NCBI RefSeq assembly: GCF_014851395.1
Contig: NW_024041373.1
Location: forward strand, 2,167,429-2,231,428
Length of the DNA stretch: 64,000 bases
Origin: Micropterus salmoides
Taxonomy: Eukaryota > Chordata > Actinopteri > Centrarchiformes > Centrarchidae
Reading direction: 5' to 3'
Position numbers and translations under genes: made by a program. Under the pieces are notes generated by a model. The model ran no database searches, was not told the origin of the DNA, and worked only from the letters and a program-made list of their open reading frames with translations. The stretch's first letter is position 1. Every line of letters begins with the position of its first letter. Of the stretch, positions 1-10,708 are shown one piece after another.

Positions 1-3000
1 CGTTCTTGCTTGGATAGGCTTCTCTTCTCTGAAACACACGAAGTTAGGAAAATGCTGTTAGCACAAAACTCCACTGTTAACTTTCTATCTTTCGTTTGAG
101 TTAACTTTGCTTTGTTTCTGTATTTAGTTTATTTACATATTTAAAAACTCCCTCCCAATTTTCAATGGCTTGCTAAGGGAAGTCAGGTTTTTTGGAGAGA
201 CTTTGCCTGTGATCATGCAAACCAGTATAACAGGCTGAACTGTTCTTCTTTTGTGTTCATAAAATAGATGAATATGAGCATCAGTCCAGATTGCAGACAG
301 CCCTGGATTAATTTGTTATGCTGCATGGGCTTTCCTGTGAGTAGCCTACTGTAACTGCTAGCTTTCAAATGTGAATATTTGCCTTCGTATCCTCATAAAA
401 CCGTGTGTTTTAGGGTTGTTTAACCTAGTTAGTTCTGATTATGTTGTCACTCCTAATGGATTTCCTAATAACTTCTGTTTTCAAAGCATAGAATCTTGCA
501 TTTTTGGCTATCTCGGTACAGCTATTTTGTGTCACCCGACCAACACGAGTTCAAATGACATTGCACACACTAAGCAAACCAAAAAAGCAAATGCTCCAAA
601 TTCAGTCTAAACTGGTAAGAATGCTCATTAAGACTGTCATTGCAGTGTTGGAGATACCTTTAGGCAGCGATGACAGGCCTTACCCAGCAATGACATGTTT
701 TCAATACGACCATTGACACATTCACAGCGTGATTCAAAACCATCTCATCCATAAACATGAACAGTGAGCTCTGATCAGTCTGATCACAGAGGAAACTCAA
801 GAGAGAAATCCCCGCCAACACCCACGCTGTCTAAAACAGAAGACATGCCTTTTCATCGTCAATACTGTGGGTACCCCTCTCATTATGAGATACTTTTTGC
901 ACATCGGGAATAGTTAGATCTCTTTGTGCCTCATAGTTATAACCATCCTTTTCTGTACTGAATTTTTTTAAATAAGTAGGGATTGACGTTGATTTGGGTT
1001 ACACATGTAAAGGATACTGTGGACGTACTAATGCTACATTTTTCATCTTTAAATTACGTTTAGGTTTGAGCTTACTGGAGTTTGGTGACTGGATGCAAGA
1101 TTAAAGGACCATACCAGTGTGTTTGCAGTGGGTCAGTCATGAATACTCTACATGTTTGCTGACATTTTCAGACGTGTGCAACACATTTTGGTATCAATTA
1201 GCAAACTCTTCAAACTTGCTTGCTTGTGTAATCCATCATGCTGAACATCAAGAACGCATTCTTTTGACATCATGGCAGTGCAGCTGAAGTGCAGATTGAT
1301 ATGAAAAGTCTGCACTGTGTAACCCTATAATGATAACATTACTTAGACAAACATAACTAGACGTCACTGTGATGGATTACAGAATTCTAGCAACTTTTAA
1401 GAGCTTGCTCAAGAGATTTAAATTTTGTATTAAATATTGTATGAATGGTAGCCAGTGAATGTCTGAAATTGCACAGAAAAAGCGTTCAAATATCTACAAT
1501 ATTGTAGCGTAGTTTCCAAAATGTTTGGCTGAGATCCAATCTCAAATCTATATGATTTGTAGTTCCTGGATGATCCAATGTATTGCTATCAACATCAATA
1601 GTGTCCTCATTAAACTGATCCACATTAAACCAACCATTTTTGGCAATGTCATTATTCCATTGTAAAATACATTCACGACAGGCTGTCAATTCAATTTTTA
1701 GTGTAGAGCAATCCTTGGACTCATGTTACCTTACATAAAAATTACCCCAATCAGTTCCACAAGCATGTAATATAATTTAAGGAAAAAAACAGTGCTAGTG
1801 TTGGATAGTGGATCTGCAGATTCCCTGAATGAGGTATCGGAAACCGTATCAGGTGGGGATTACTGCATCCCCAGTGGTATGGTCTTTATTGTCATTTAAG
1901 GTTAGATTTTTTTTTTCCATAAGAAAAAGTCTGACTTTAAGTTGTTTTGCATGATTTTCTGAGATGTTTTTACAGCTCTCTGGAAACTACTATAACTGCT
2001 GAAATCTTACTTTTTCTAAATATCAGATAACAATATTGATATTATTGAATCAGTATTATGCATCATAGGTAGGCCAGCACAGCTAAAATATTTCAAATAG
2101 AGAGTACAACACATAAATTATGACAAAAATATAGATATAGTACAACGTGCTTATCCCGTCCATAAAAAAAGTGATGCAAGCATACGTCCAGACAGCACAC
2201 ACCTACGTAACATTTTTCATACAAATCTCATACTTACATTTTACATCTTCGATAAGTCTGTCACTTGTCTCTACCTTTGATGAGCACACTGACATATATA
2301 TACTAGCTCTAAATGATCAATTTGAGCCGTGTTTAGTAAGGCTAATACTGACATGAAGGGATCGCAGTGCAATGCAAGAATTTACTTCCATGGTTTCGTC
2401 AGTTCAGTGCAGTAAAAAGGCCTTTCCTTCCTGCTAACCTGTCAATAAATTTGATGACTTGTGCTTGGTTGTATCAACAAAATGCACATACTTAAAGATA
2501 CCCAAAGGTGAATTTGTATGTTTGGAATACAGTGAGGGAATGCTACTCATTGATTTGTTATTTGGCTGTAGGCAGGAGCTTACTGTTATATGTTCCTGTA
2601 CTTTACATTTCCATTTATGTAACTGGAATTTAGGCGGCTAAAGAAGGTGCAGGAATGCAGCAAATGTTAACTATCATTTATAGTTTATCCGTCTTTCTTT
2701 CTGTAAATGAAATTCATTTTTATTAACCTCATAATTTATTTATTAACCAGTTAACCTGATGATAATTATTGACAGAGCATCATTATTTACCCACAGTGTA
2801 TCTAACATTACATCAGTGTTGCTCTGCAGGGAGTTCTGCTGATGTGTACTGTGATCCTATTTGCTTTAAAAGCAAGAAGACTGAAAGTGAGTATATCTTA
2901 AAATGCTCATAAGAGTAGTGTGTTCACTCCTCTCTGCATTACAACCCACACTGCCCTACTGCTAGTACACTCACCATGCATGTATTAGTCAACCAGTGCA

Positions 3001-3021
3001 GCTTTTCAGTGCAGACCCAAG

Positions 3022-3045
3022 ACACACACACACACACACACACAC
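3022..3045. repeat. (CA)n microsatellite
   Basis: About twelve uninterrupted CA units. It produces spurious Val-Cys-rich reading on the minus strand. Confidence 0.9.
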
Positions 3046-3616
3046 CGCTTTGCTATGGCAGTCTCTATCCAAACAGCGATGAGAGGAAACTGTGCTAATG
3101 CCAATATAGTTTAAGACATGTATGCGCTGACAGCCTGCTTTATTTGCAGTATGACATGACTGAATCCACGGCTTCCAATACAATACTGAAAATGATGCAT
3201 AGCCACTTAGAGCCGGAGATATATATTGGACATTTCCTTCTTTAGATGCAATGAATCGATCGTCGTTCCCGTGCTGGGCTATCAGTCCGCACAGAGGGCT
3301 TAAAATAGAACAGGAGACGTAAAGCTTGAGGAGCGCCTCGCTTAGGTGGGTCGGTCTATCTTTTCATCTGCCCATCTATGCATGCAGCTCCATGCAGACC
3401 AGGCAGAAAACATGACAAAGGCATCGTTTCAACTTGATGCATTTTCCGGTCCTGGAGGAAAGCGGGTGGATGTGGGTTCTGCACCGATCGCAGTGGCAAA
3501 TAAATCTGGAGACTTTTCTCCATGCATGTATGGTAGTGGTAAAGAGGAGGAGGAGGCGGACTCACACAGTGAATGTAAGACACTCTTGATTCAAAATGAC
3601 ATGGCACAGGCACCTT

Positions 3617-3635
3617 CCCCCCCCCCCCCCCCCCC
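3617..3635. repeat. Poly-C tract
   Basis: A run of 19 C residues. Its length should be treated as uncertain in any assembly. Confidence 0.85.
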
Positions 3636-4224
3636 GTTATAGGCCTACTGGTTCTATAACAGCCTGTGTGATGTCTGTTGCAAGAGCACTGGCCTACATA
3701 CAGTGCATACGGCTGGGAAAGGCTCAACCGCACCCCAGAGCTGAGAACAGCAGCTGTTGAGATGGATGCTGCACAGATAAAAGCCAACAGGGAGGGTTTT
3801 ACTCTTACTACTCTCAATGCCAGGCTTCAGTGAGACTTCTGCAATTTCCTGCTGCATCCATAAATAAAATACTTCAGAGGAAGTCCAAATATTTGCCACT
3901 TGACTAAGGCATTGGTGTTAATGATGATGTTAGGGAGACAAGTGCAGATGAGAAAAGAGTTCTTATTTCTCATATGAGGGGAGTGTGGCGCTGCTGATGA
4001 AGGGGCACGCCGCTTCATCCTCCCACCATCCTCTTCTTTCTCCCTCCTGAGCAAGTTCCACCTGACCCACCAGCTCCACACTCGCTGAGCCTTCTCACAG
4101 GAGCAGTGAGAGACTGCAAACTGGACGTGCACTTGGTCCACACTGGCCCATGCATGCTTTCTCTTCCACACAGCTGTGGGCCTGTGAGTGAGTGAGTTCT
4201 GTGTGGTGGTACCTGTATGATGTA

Positions 4225-4266
<42 letters not shown>
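4225..4266. repeat. (CA)n microsatellite
   Basis: About 21 CA units, lying about 215 bases into the presumed first intron of the RIM gene. Confidence 0.9.
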
Positions 4267-4270
<4 letters not shown>

Positions 4271-4389
4271 CATGCATGCATGGACAGATAGAGTGGAGTG
4301 ATGCTGAAACATTCACATCCAACATTTCATCCATAAGAGAGAACAGAGGTGGATGGACTTCAGAACGGAAATAGCCCAAGCCCAGTCTC

Positions 4390-4438
4390 TCTCACACACG
4401 CACACGCACAGGCACACAAACACACACACACACACACT
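4390..4438. repeat. Interrupted CA-rich microsatellite
   Basis: Imperfect CA/CG-CA units followed by a CT-rich tract. On the minus strand it lies just inside the splice donor of the RIM exon and gives a purine-rich intron start. Confidence 0.75.
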
Positions 4439-4480
4439 CCCTCACTCTCTCTCTCTATCTTTCTCCTCTCTATCTCTTAC

Positions 4481-4641
4481 TTTAACATGGCCTCCTCCTT
4501 CGCCTCCTCCTCCCGTTGCCGAGCCAGCACAGCCATGATGATCTTCCTCTCATCCTCCGTCAGATGGCTCAGGTCCGGCTCCGGGATGGTCGGGGCCACG
4601 GGTGGGCGCGGGCCGCCCCGAGGGCCCACCGAGGCGAACAT
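4481..4641 (-). CDS. rims1: RIM active-zone protein, first coding exon (rims1-like)
   Basis: This exon encodes the N-terminus of a RIM (Rab3-interacting) scaffold protein of the presynaptic active zone. From the ATG at 4641-4639 it reads MFASVGPRGG, then a Pro-rich stretch, then PDLSHLTEDERKIIMAV and RQREEE, ending EEAMLK: 53 full codons plus two bases. The LSHLTEDERKIIMAV segment begins the Rab-binding helix of the RIM family. The ending EEAMLK matches mammalian RIMS1 as I know it better than RIMS2, which has a different residue run there. The exon ends at a good splice donor, AA/GTAAGAG, with GT at 4480-4479. The frame is open upstream through a Glu-rich stretch to 4755, but that stretch has no ATG and is closed by a TGA at 4761-4759, so 4641 is the start. 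The rest of the gene lies beyond the left edge. RIM identity is strong; paralogue (rims1a or rims1b) is not decided. Confidence 0.8.
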
Positions 4642-5350
4642 CTTCCCCACCACCACCACCTTCCCTCCCTCCTCCTCCCCCTCCTCCTCCTCCTCCTCTT
4701 CCTCCTCCTCGCCTCGGTCGGGATCACGGATGGGAAACCCGCTGGCGGAGCCCACGGATCACGACATGGCCCACAGAAAAAGCGGCGGTTGGAGCGACTG
4801 ATGCGGAGTTCCCATGGCGGTGGCGGGGGGCACCCAGGGCGGCGGCGGCGGCAGCAGCAGCAGCAGCGGTGTCGGTGCTAGCTCCGGTAGTAGTAGCAGC
4901 GGTGACGGTGGTGGTGGTAGCGCTTCGGTTCCCGGTTGCCGTTATCAGCCTCTCCTTCACCCTCTTGCTGCTCCGCTGTCTTCTCCCCCCACCCCCCTCC
5001 CACCGCCCGCCCGCCCTCCTCTCCCCACCGCCACCTCCGTTTTACGGGGAGCCCATATCTCCGGCGGTCGGTCGGGTCGGTGACACACGGGAGGGGGATC
5101 TCGTTTCCTTCCTTCAGGCCAGGCAGAGAGGGGGGTCCCCTGAAGGCGGCTCTCTGCTCGGTCCGGTGGGCTGGCTATGTGACGAGGCGGCGACTTCTTG
5201 TTTTCCAGCGCCGCCGCTGATGCTGATGCTGCTGTCAGGGAGACGGAACCGTCAATGGGACCGCAGCCCCTCAAGCGCGTTCACTTCTCTTGCTGCGGGA
5301 GCGCGCAGCCCTCATTTGAGAATGGGGGCTCCACTCACCGTTAAGATGCG
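4642..5350 (-). promoter_or_regulatory. CpG- and triplet-rich 5' UTR/promoter region of the RIM gene
   Basis: Immediately upstream of the RIM start codon the DNA becomes GC- and CpG-rich. It carries runs of CCT/CTC, GGC and CAG/CAGCAG triplets (4660-4715 and 4838-4870) and, near 5345-5365, a CACGTCAG core resembling a CRE half site. This is typical of the 5' end of a neuronal vertebrate gene. No transcription start can be fixed from sequence alone. Long reading frames here on both strands are explained by low stop-codon frequency in GC-rich DNA. Confidence 0.55.
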
Positions 5351-6705
5351 CGCTCACGTCAGCCGATAACACACATAAGAAATAAAGGGTTCCTCAAGGG
5401 TGCATTGTGGGTTTAGTATGACCATAACAACTCACGTTATTGGAATAATATAACATAGGCCTAGAAATTTAGTCCTGAAAATGACAGCTTTATATCCCGG
5501 ATAAGGTGAACCAGCCCCGCCTAAAATGTAGCCTATGGGTGAACTAATGGATTATAATATAGGCCTAGCCTATAAAAGTGGTTTAATTGATTATTTGCAT
5601 TTCTTGCAAGCGGCAAAACGCATGGAAAATCTGCGAACTGTAGAATCAACATGTAGCCTAGACTACATTACCCCTTATAATTTGTAGCCTTCCTTTTCAA
5701 TTCAAGCGAAACTACAAGGACTCAACTAAAATCTGGGATAAGTCAATAGCGTATAGGCAATACATTATATTATAAGTTGTTAATGGATGGATGGATTGGT
5801 TTTGTGAATTTTCCGGGATTCACTTTTGGAATTTTGGTTTAAGGATAATGAATGTAATAAGGGGATTTTAATTGGTTTTCTTTAGAAAGTGCTTCTAAGA
5901 TGTAAGCATCTCAACTGACCAAATAACACAAAAACTATAACTGTAGTTTCAGCTTGATTTAAAAAAAAATATAGTAAGACTAAGACGAAAACGGAAGGCA
6001 TATTATGGTACTTTCGATAACTTTTAAAGTTCTGAATACTTATTACATTTTTTAAAGAACCATTTACAAAATTAAACATAAGTACTGCCATTTGATGTAT
6101 TGTACAAGAGTTAGCTTAAAGCTCAATTTCATCTGCAATACATTGTCAGACCCATATACAAGGACATGGGGTAGGCTACATGTAATGTTCGTGGACTGAA
6201 GTTCTTCTGCTGCTGCTGCTTTAAGGCAACTTGTCTTTGCAAGAACAAGCAAAGACAAAAAAAAGTCTGGAGTCTTTATCACGTAGCCCCAACAATTTCA
6301 GTTTTTCAAGGAGCAATAGAGAAAAAGTGGAACAAATAGTAGAACATCTTCATCATCAGAAAAAGTCAATGCAGTAAACCAGAGTATAAAACGACAAGAC
6401 AAATATACATTTATGAAAAAGCTTCATTCAAAAATATTGCAGAAAAAGGAAATAGGCCTTTCTATAGTGTATGATGAGGGTCAAGATATAGGCTATTTGT
6501 TGTAAGAAATTATGAATGCAAGTCTGAAGAAGCATTTTATAGTACTGTATGAAACCCTTCACAGTATGAGTGTGCGCTCTCCTCCTCCCCTCTCCCACCA
6601 ATCATTGCGTGTTAGAATGACGTGCATACCCCTTTTTTTCTCCTTCATCCCACCGCCCCTTCCTCTTCCTCCACTCTTCCTTCTGTCCTTCCAGCAGTTC
6701 CCAGC

Positions 6706-6707
<2 letters not shown>

Positions 6708-6757
<50 letters not shown>
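6708..6757. repeat. (CA)n microsatellite
   Basis: About 25 perfect CA units, the longest CA tract in the window. Confidence 0.92.
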
Positions 6758-6759
<2 letters not shown>

Positions 6760-7972
6760 CTTCATGCTGGAAAACAATCTGAAGGGAGCCTGAGGTTTGC
6801 ATGTTTGGCTATAGGGTGACATTTACAATATGTCAGTTTTCAACATTTTAATTAGGCTGTGTGGTCTAGAGAGGGGTTCCCAAACATTACTTTTCAGATA
6901 TGTGAGGATATGCCATAGCTGAGAAGGCTGGACACAAACTGTATAAAACACAGTGATTTACTGTGTCACATTAACCTAAATTTAGAAATAAATGTACTTT
7001 ATTTAGTAAAAACCCATATCTGAACTAAGAGTCATCTTGATTTGTTTTTTAAATGTACTACTTTTTATGCAACTAATAGGATCCTGTACCATCCTGAACC
7101 CTCAAGTCACCCTACAGATCCTTACACACTGTGTTGTAAACTAGTAGAGTCCAGGTCAGATAGTATCACTGTAAGTTCACTGCGGATGTAAAATCTGCTC
7201 CTATACCTCGATTTGTATTTCAGCACCATGGTCAGCTCAAGTCTGGAGCTAGTAGCATGTTGGTAGAACAGGAATCATCATCATCACATGCCCAAACAAG
7301 CTATTTCCTGAACACTACTGCCAACCCCAACATGCGGGCATGCAACAAGGCACTCTTGCCCGACTTTCTCAACAGCTCTGACTCACCTTAAAGGAGGTTC
7401 CAATTTAGGGCAGCAATGTTCGGAGAAAAAGCTAAACAGTTTCCACATCTAACTACAACCGCCTCACTTCAATAAGTTAATTTCTTTCAGATAACTCACT
7501 TCTCAAGAAGGCATAGAACATTTCCCTCCCCCAACACAATACAGATAGTTCAGTCAAGCTGTTACCTGCAGTCACATATGACCAGACTTGATTTGTTGCT
7601 TGCATGTAAAGTAAAATATTTTCTTCCACCATGTTTTAGGCTATTCGTATTGGATTGCCATTGGTTTGCACCAAGCAATCCAAAATAAAAATGGTACTGG
7701 GCAATGTTGCTGTCAGTGGTAATGAGTAAAGATTACTACCGTAATCCCCTTCCCCCATCACTCCGCCACCTGCCCCGCACCACCACTATCCGTTCAAAAC
7801 ATAGTTGGACTTGCCACCAGCAGATTACCCAGCAACATTGCTCAAAAAGTTGCTCCGTGGATCATCAGCTTGAGCCCAAGGTTGGATTAAGAATGGAGTA
7901 AGAAAGCACACCAGACCTGGCCCTACTACTACTAGGCTACTACTAAAATAATACTGCTACTTTTACTAGGCC

Positions 7973-8003
<31 letters not shown>
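7973..8003. repeat. (TAA)n microsatellite
   Basis: About ten TAA/ATA units. Confidence 0.88.
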
Positions 8004-8004
<1 letters not shown>

Positions 8005-8607
8005 GTTTTCACTTGCTAACCTGCATTGGTCAAAACTGAAGTCACATTGTCAAAACTCTTCACACAGTCAGCGAAACAGAAGTGGATGTGGAGCAAACTG
8101 AATCATTTTTCATTGCTTTCACACAAAATGCATTCAATGACCACTTTCTCCAAAATCCATGAACTCTTTTCCCATTACAACTTCACCACCTGCAAAACAC
8201 TATATATCTGCAGCACATTTTTCAGATGCTAACACACTGTGTCCAAAACTGTTAAAAACACATTCAGAACAGATTGACTGCAAACATCCTGCATTTCTGC
8301 AGTAGCTGGACAGATACTGTATATATAGAAAATCTTAGCAGAACATTTACGTACACTATGTTTACGAATATGCGCACAGATAAGTGTGTAGTGTTTTGAA
8401 TGTGGTTTTACTGTAAAACTGCAAGCTGAGTGTAAAGCAAGAAATGTGCTTGTATTTTAGCAAAATTGGTTCAGGGGGCTGGTACATCAATTACAGACTG
8501 GTCAGTGTGTCTCACGTACCAGTTTTACTGTGTGAACAACGTAAATTGGAGCACTGAAATTTCAGGAACTTCTTTTCACAAGTAAATTACGGAATGCAGT
8601 AAGAGTA

Positions 8608-9793
8608 CAGGTGCTGGTCATATAATTAGAATATCATCAAAAAGTTGATTTATTTCAGTAATTCCATTCAAAAAGATAAACTTGTATAATGTATACATTC
8701 ATTCCACACAGACTTATATATTTCAAGTGTTCATTCCTTTTAATTTTGATGATTATAACTGACAACTAATGAAATACCCAAAACCTCAGAAAATTAGAAT
8801 ATTGTGAAAAGGTTTAATATTGAAGACACCTGGTGCCACACTCTAATCAGCTAATTAACTCAAAACACCTGCAAAGGCCTTTAAATGGTCTCTCAGTCTA
8901 GTTATGTAGGCTACACAATCATGGGGAAGACTGCTGACTTGACAGCTGTCCAAAAGACGACCATTGACACCTTGCACAAGGAGGGCAAGACACAAAAGGT
9001 CATTGCTAAAGAGGCTGGCTGTTCAGAGAGCTCTGTGTCCAAGCACAGTCAATAGAGAGGCCAAGGGAAGGAAAAGATGTAGAAAAAAGTGTACAAGCAA
9101 TAGGGATAACTGCACCTTGGAGAGGATTGTGAAACAAAAGCCATTCAACAATGTGGGGGAGATTCACAAAGAGTGGACTGCAGCTGGAGTCAGTGCTTCA
9201 AGAACCACCACGCACAGACATATGCAAGACATGGGTTTCAGCTGTCGCATTCCTCGTGTCAAGCCACTCTTGAACAAGACACAGCGTCAGAAGCGTCTCG
9301 TCTGGGCTAAAGACAAAAAGGACTGGACTGCTGCTGAGTGGTCCAAAGTTATGTTCTCTGATGAAAGTAAATTTTGCATTTCCCAGAGTCTGGAGGAAGA
9401 GAGCAGAGTCACAGAATCCACGTTGCTTGAAGTCCAGTGTAAAGTATCCACAGTCAGTGATGGTTTGGGGTGCCATGTCATCTGCTGGTGTTGGCCCACT
9501 GGGTTTTCTGAGGTCCAAGGTTTTTTATTGAGTGCTGTACATGCTCATACTTTTCATGTTCATACTTTTCAGTTGGCCAACATTTCTAAAAATCCTTTTT
9601 TTGTATTGGTCTTAAGTAATATTCGAATTTTCGGAGATACTGAATTTGATTTCACAATTAAATGAAATAAACATTTGAAATATATCAGTCTGTGTGTAAT
9701 TAATGAATATAATATCCAAGTTTCACTTTTTGAATGGAATTACTGAAATAAATAAACTTTTTGATGATATTCTAATTATATGACCAGCACCTG
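8608..9793 (+). mobile_element. Tc1/mariner element with about 73-bp inverted repeats
   Basis: The ends are long, nearly identical inverted repeats: 8608-8681 begins CAGGTGCTGGTCATATAATT and 9720-9793 is its reverse complement with very few mismatches. Both ends are flanked by TA (8606-8607 and 9794-9795), the target duplication of Tc1/mariner elements. The 1186-bp length is shorter than a full Tc1 element, which runs about 1.3-1.6 kb, and the inside carries a broken transposase. The well-matched ends with a damaged gene suggest a copy moved in trans. Confidence 0.92.
8921..9522 (+). pseudogene. Broken Tc1-type transposase
   Basis: The reading frame starts MGKTADLTAV at 8921 and gives a helix-turn-helix start (VIAKEAGCSESSVSKH). 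It then breaks near 9047 and resumes in another frame at REAKGRKRC. The later part includes TTTHRHMQDMGFSCR, QRQKRLVWAKDKKDW and the first catalytic block MFSDESKF (first Asp of the DDE triad). After about 9385 the frame is lost and the remaining piece, near the usual VMVWG block, is out of frame. The second and third catalytic residues are missing, so the gene cannot make active transposase. Confidence 0.85.
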
Positions 9794-9795
9794 TA

Positions 9796-9934
9796 AATGT
9801 CTGCAAGTTAACACGGTGAGCGTTTGTGTAATCTCGTGAGACTTTGTGCAATTCAAACATGGCAGCGCGCAGCTAAACAAACATTTCATTAAACAAACAA
9901 TCAGCCAATTTTAAGCGAATTAACAAATAATATC
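9796..9934. other. Short spacer between the Tc1 element and the LINE
   Basis: No coding signal. Part may be the 5' UTR of the LINE, because nothing marks where that element starts before its first ORF. Confidence 0.35.
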
Positions 9935-10017
9935 AGTCAATCGCACTGGATGACCTCGAGGACGAGTGTTTGGAGGACCTTGAAGTTTACATTGAGCAGT
10001 GTTTTCATCGAGTGGTC

Positions 10018-10708
10018 ATGGGGAAATCAAAGAGAAACCGCATTGAAGACTCACCTGGAGCACCGCCTGGAGCAGTCTCCTCACAAGGTGCAGATTTCAC
10101 AGAGATCCTGGATTCAATAGACAAGAAATTGTCTAGCTTTGATGCCCGATTATCTCTGGTGGAAGTACTTCACAAAGAGTTTCAGGCTCTGCGGGAATCC
10201 CTGGAGTTCAGCCAGAAACAGGTGGTTGAGCTCGCGGCGGAAAACAATGACGCGGCTCTCGGCAGACAATAAAAACATTAGAGAAGCGATCATCGATCTC
10301 CAGGCTCGTAGTATGCGGGATAATCTGGTCATTTCGGGTATCCCGGAGCAGGCGGATGAAGCCCCAGAGGAGACCGTTAAAAGCTTCATCCAAAATCAAC
10401 TGAAGCTCCCGGCCGAGACCGTGAAGAACATCAGCTTCCACCGGGTGCACCGCCTGGGAGGACGGCGACAGGAGAACCAGAGGCCCAGGCCCATCGTCGC
10501 AAAGTTTGAACATTTCAAGCAAAAGGAACTGGTTAAAGGCCGCGGCAGGGAGCTGAGAGGGACAAACTTCAGCGTTAATGACCAGTTTCCCCGGGAGATC
10601 CTGGACCGACGCCGAGTCCTGTTCCCGATAAGAAAGAAGCTTATTGGAGAAGTCATCACGGTGGATAAACTTAGCGTTGATGGCCAGCTGTACCGCGACC
10701 GAGACTAA
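10018..10708 (+). pseudogene. LINE ORF1 protein (RNA-binding chaperone), one frameshift
   Basis: The ATG at 10018 starts MGKSKRNRIEDSPG, followed by a heptad-like stretch (DSIDKKLSSFDARLSLVEVL) that looks like a coiled coil. The frame breaks near 10250 and resumes as KNIREAIIDLQARSMRDN, then LVISGIPEQ, which is the entry to the RNA-recognition domain of L1 ORF1 (transposase_22 family). It ends with the basic C-terminal domain (VIAKFEHFKQKE-like and REILDRRR) at the TAA at 10708. In the family it binds LINE RNA as a trimer. A short deletion in the coiled coil probably caused the frame change. Confidence 0.8.

Larger units (their letters stand above)
1..4480 (-). other. Probable first intron of the RIM gene; no exon seen
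   Basis: This stretch follows the splice donor of the RIM exon at 4481-4641 on the minus strand, so it is most simply intron 1. I looked for the next RIM exons, which would encode the Rab3-binding helix and the FYVE-like zinc finger with paired CxxC motifs, and found none. No conserved open reading frame stands out. It holds microsatellites near its right end. That it is intronic is inference from gene direction. Confidence 0.55.
5351..8607. other. Intergenic, no gene recognised
   Basis: This is AT-rich DNA with short repeats containing TAGGCCTA-type motifs common in fish. Small reading frames are not conserved-looking. The part from about 8010 to 8590 has CAAAACT / CACACTG-type phrases reminiscent of non-autonomous relatives of the IS630-type element at 27241-34578, but I cannot define ends. 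Confidence 0.5.

Noticed and set aside
3356..4379. Frames rich in Val-Cys, Thr-His or Pro repeats
   Set aside because: They are translations of (CA)n and poly-C tracts.
4642..4755. Glu-rich N-terminal extension of the RIM exon
   Set aside because: The frame is open, but it has no ATG, only a GTG at 4755-4753, and a TGA lies just upstream at 4761-4759. The ATG at 4641 aligns with the known RIM start.
4602..5369. 255-codon plus-strand frame over the RIM promoter
   Set aside because: It is Pro/Ser/Ala-rich low-complexity translation of triplet repeats antisense to the RIM 5' end. No domain is visible.
6512..6822. Small frames crossing the (CA)25 tract
   Set aside because: Microsatellite translation only.
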